Shown here: positions 5,366-7,089 of the stretch, one piece after another
How positions within the stretch are numbered: position 1 is the first letter of the stretch
How the letters are laid out: each line of letters starts with the position of its first letter
Assembly: GCA_946537565.1 (NCBI GenBank)
Contig: CAMNFW010000106.1
Location: 1-7,089 of the forward strand
Length of the DNA: 7,089 nt
DNA from: an uncultured Ruminococcus sp.
Lineage (GTDB): Bacteria; Bacillota; Clostridia; Oscillospirales; Ruminococcaceae
Reading direction: 5' to 3'
The notes under the pieces: generated by a model
Told to the model about the DNA's origin: nothing
Database searches by the model: none
The model's input: the letters and a program-made list of their open reading frames with translations, nothing else
Made by a program: the position numbers and the translations under genes

Positions 5366-6403
5366 ATGAAAAACGGCGTTAAAATGGCTGATATTGCGGA
5401 AAAGCTTGGTGTCAGCGTAGTCACGGTGTCAAATGCCCTCGCCGGCCGTGACGGAGTAAGCGAGACCCTGCGCCAGCGTATCTGTCAGGCGGCTGAAGAA
5501 ATGGGCTACAAACCTTCAAATACCAAAAGCGGAAAACACTCCGCTGCTGTCCCTAAACTTGAAAAAAACGTCGGCATCATCACCTCTGAACGCTTCGTCG
5601 GCGCAAGAGGTACCTTCTACTGGGAGCTGACCGCTAATATCTCAAACAAGCTCTCAGCTATGAATGTGCTGACCCTCTATGAGTGCATATCCGCAGAAAA
5701 TGAGGAAAAAGCCATTCTCCCTAATATGATCACAGAAAAGAAAGTTGACGGCATTCTCGTCATCGGTCAGATCAAACGAAAATACATCGAACGGCTCAGC
5801 AAACTCTCACTGCCGGTGGTTTTCGTGGACTTCTACGACAGCCGCTTCGATATTGATTCCGTCAACTCCGACAGCTTCCACGGCAGCTATATAATCACCG
5901 ACCACCTGGTGAAAATGGGACACCGTAAAATCGGCTTCTTCGGTACTATCAACCAGACCAGCAGCATAAATGACCGCTATCTCGGATATATTAAATGTAT
6001 AATCGAAAACAGGCTCACCTACCGCAGCGACTGGGTCATTGATGACCGTGACCAGAACGGCACCCCTTTCAGCCGTATTGATTTCCCCGATGATATGCCC
6101 ACTGCTTTCGTCTGCAACAACGATGAGACCGCTTTCCGTGTCATTAACGCTCTGCGGTCAAAGGGCGTGCGGGTGCCGGAGGATATCTCTGTTGTGGGCT
6201 ACGATAATTACACCGGCTCAAGCATCTGTATTCCGGCTATCACCACCGTTGACGTTGACCTGAAAAAAATGGCTGCCGCTGCTGTGGATATCATCAGCCG
6301 AAAGCTCCGTGACCCCAGTTACAGCGAAGGTTTGCGGATAATCAGCGGCAAGCTTATCATCAAAAACAGTGTCCTCGATCTCCGGGGCAGCTATGGGGAG
6401 TGA
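5366..6403 (+). CDS. LacI-family transcriptional regulator
   Basis: 345 aa, normal family length. The N-terminal helix-turn-helix is at about 5-27 (VKMADIAEKLGVSVVTVSNA), followed by SETLRQRICQAAEEMGYKPS. The periplasmic-binding-protein-like sensor domain runs from about 68 to 345, with MGHRKIGFFG (184-193), R204, AFVCNNDETAFRVI (247-260) and DISVVGYDN (273-281). R204 and D280 sit where LacI relatives contact the effector, usually a sugar or nucleoside. The segment after YKPS (52-66, TKSGKHSAAVPKLEK) lacks the usual Ala-Arg-x-Leu hinge helix, which is unusual. The start is set by AAAGGTGGAG, 7 bases upstream. It is the first gene of an operon and is divergent from the 58-aa gene and the cellulase. 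Control of cellulose or cello-oligosaccharide use is a reasonable guess from position only. Confidence 0.93.
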   Translation: MKNGVKMADIAEKLGVSVVTVSNALAGRDGVSETLRQRICQAAEEMGYKPSNTKSGKHSAAVPKLEKNVGIITSERFVGARGTFYWELTANISNKLSAMNVLTLYECISAENEEKAILPNMITEKKVDGILVIGQIKRKYIERLSKLSLPVVFVDFYDSRFDIDSVNSDSFHGSYIITDHLVKMGHRKIGFFGTINQTSSINDRYLGYIKCIIENRLTYRSDWVIDDRDQNGTPFSRIDFPDDMPTAFVCNNDETAFRVINALRSKGVRVPEDISVVGYDNYTGSSICIPAITTVDVDLKKMAAAAVDIISRKLRDPSYSEGLRIISGKLIIKNSVLDLRGSYGE

Positions 6404-6409
6404 TTTTTT

Positions 6410-6973
6410 ATGCTGATAGATCAGTTTTTAGGCCACCTTTCAACTGTCACAAAACACCGGCATCTTGTCATGAAGCACTGCTTCAAGGCTGGCATTTTCT
6501 TTCACGGTCTCACCCACGATCTCTCTAAATTTTCGCCCACTGAGTTCATTCCCGGTGTCCTTTATTTCCAGGGCAGCCGAAGTCCTAATGAGCGTGAACG
6601 TGAGGTCAAAGGCTATTCCGCCGCCTGGATGCACCATAAAGGCAGGAACCGTCACCACTTTGAATACTGGACAGATTACTGTCCCGAAACCGGCACTCTT
6701 GACCCGGTGCCAATGCCCGATGAATACATTTTTGAGATGTTCTGCGACCGGGTCGCCGCTTCAAAAATATACAATAAGGATAAATATAACGATTCCTGTC
6801 CGCTGGAATATTTCCTGCGTGCCAAGCCTAAGCGCCGGATCGAAAAATCTACCGCTGAAAAACTGGAATTTCTCCTGAGACTGCTATCAGATAAGGGTGA
6901 GGACGCTGCCTTTCGATTTATCCGGAAACAGGTCAAAAAGAACAAAAGAAAAAAATTTAACGGAGGCATTTAA
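6410..6973 (+). CDS. DUF5662 family protein
   Basis: 187 aa. I recognise the family from its conserved His-rich blocks: KHRHLVMKHCFKAG (15-28), GLTHDLSKFSPTEF (33-46), QGSRSPNERER (54-64) and AAWMHHKGRNRHHFEYW (71-87). The HD pair (H36, D37), the HH pairs (H75/H76, H82/H83), E85 and a downstream D113 look like a metal site of a helical HD-type hydrolase; that is inference, and no reaction is known to me. There is no signal peptide, so it is cytosolic. The C-terminus is very basic (KQVKKNKRKKF). The gene starts 6 bases after the regulator stop, with GGGGAG formed by the last regulator codons as ribosome site, so it belongs to the same operon. It shows no clear functional link to the regulator. 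Confidence 0.88.
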   Translation: MLIDQFLGHLSTVTKHRHLVMKHCFKAGIFFHGLTHDLSKFSPTEFIPGVLYFQGSRSPNEREREVKGYSAAWMHHKGRNRHHFEYWTDYCPETGTLDPVPMPDEYIFEMFCDRVAASKIYNKDKYNDSCPLEYFLRAKPKRRIEKSTAEKLEFLLRLLSDKGEDAAFRFIRKQVKKNKRKKFNGGI

Positions 6974-6974
6974 C

Positions 6975-7089
6975 ATGAAAAATACAAGTCTGATACCACT
7001 GATCGCCGTCTGTTTTACTCTCTGCGGCTGCTCCGATACTGTGGGTCATGATTCCGCTATCCCCGAAAATAACACAGCTCCCGCTGAAA
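6975..7089 (+). CDS. Lipoprotein, N-terminal part (runs off the window)
   Basis: 38 full codons from ATG at 6975. GGAGG (6962-6966) lies 8 bases upstream, inside the end of the DUF5662 gene, and only one base separates the two genes. The start is a lipoprotein signal: MKNTSLIPL, a hydrophobic stretch, then TLCGC with C19 as the likely lipidated Cys. The -2 residue is Cys, less usual than Ala, Ser or Thr. The following residues (SDTVGHDSAIPENN) are polar and form a typical flexible tether. The mature domain lies outside the window, so its role is unknown. Tight spacing implies co-translation with the DUF5662 gene. Confidence 0.8.
   Translation, partial: MKNTSLIPLIAVCFTLCGCSDTVGHDSAIPENNTAPAE

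Overview
The window looks like a chromosomal stretch from a fibre-degrading Ruminococcus or a close relative (Firmicutes, Oscillospiraceae). The main evidence is a secreted GH9 cellulase that carries a CBM3-type module, a Thr-rich linker and a C-terminal dockerin, which is the mark of a cellulosome-forming anaerobe. Strong GGAGG-type ribosome sites, TATAAT promoters, and DIP1984-family and DUF5662 proteins also fit. The genus is an inference from protein style, not from a search.

Left part (1-1206, minus strand): the first 50 codons of a GNAT acetyltransferase lie at the window edge. Directly upstream in the same direction is a zinc-dependent phospholipase C homologue. It keeps eight of the nine classical metal ligands but has no signal peptide and no N-terminal Trp. 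An AT-rich spacer with a weak extended -10 promoter and a small hairpin separates this pair from the next unit.

Middle part (1494-5107, minus strand): the dockerin-bearing GH9 enzyme is followed after only 3 bases by a DIP1984-family coiled-coil-like protein, so the two are co-transcribed and probably translationally coupled. The cellulase has a clear sigma-A promoter (TTGCAA-17-TATAAT, 4712-4740) and a roughly 190-nt leader. That leader has a strong hairpin and an A9 run just before the Shine-Dalgarno. Upstream of the promoter lies a 30-bp imperfect direct repeat and nested inverted repeats. Further upstream is a 58-codon small gene with an excellent ribosome site and its own promoter.

Right part (5238-7089, plus strand): a divergent promoter drives a LacI-family regulator whose leader contains a 45-nt inverted repeat. 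It is followed by a DUF5662 protein (6-bp gap) and the start of a lipoprotein gene (1-bp gap), which together form an operon. The regulator is divergent from the small gene and the cellulase unit, so it is a reasonable but untested candidate regulator of the cellulase. The parts with least explanation are the repeat-rich DNA at 4781-4886, the hairpins in the leaders, and the 58-aa protein.
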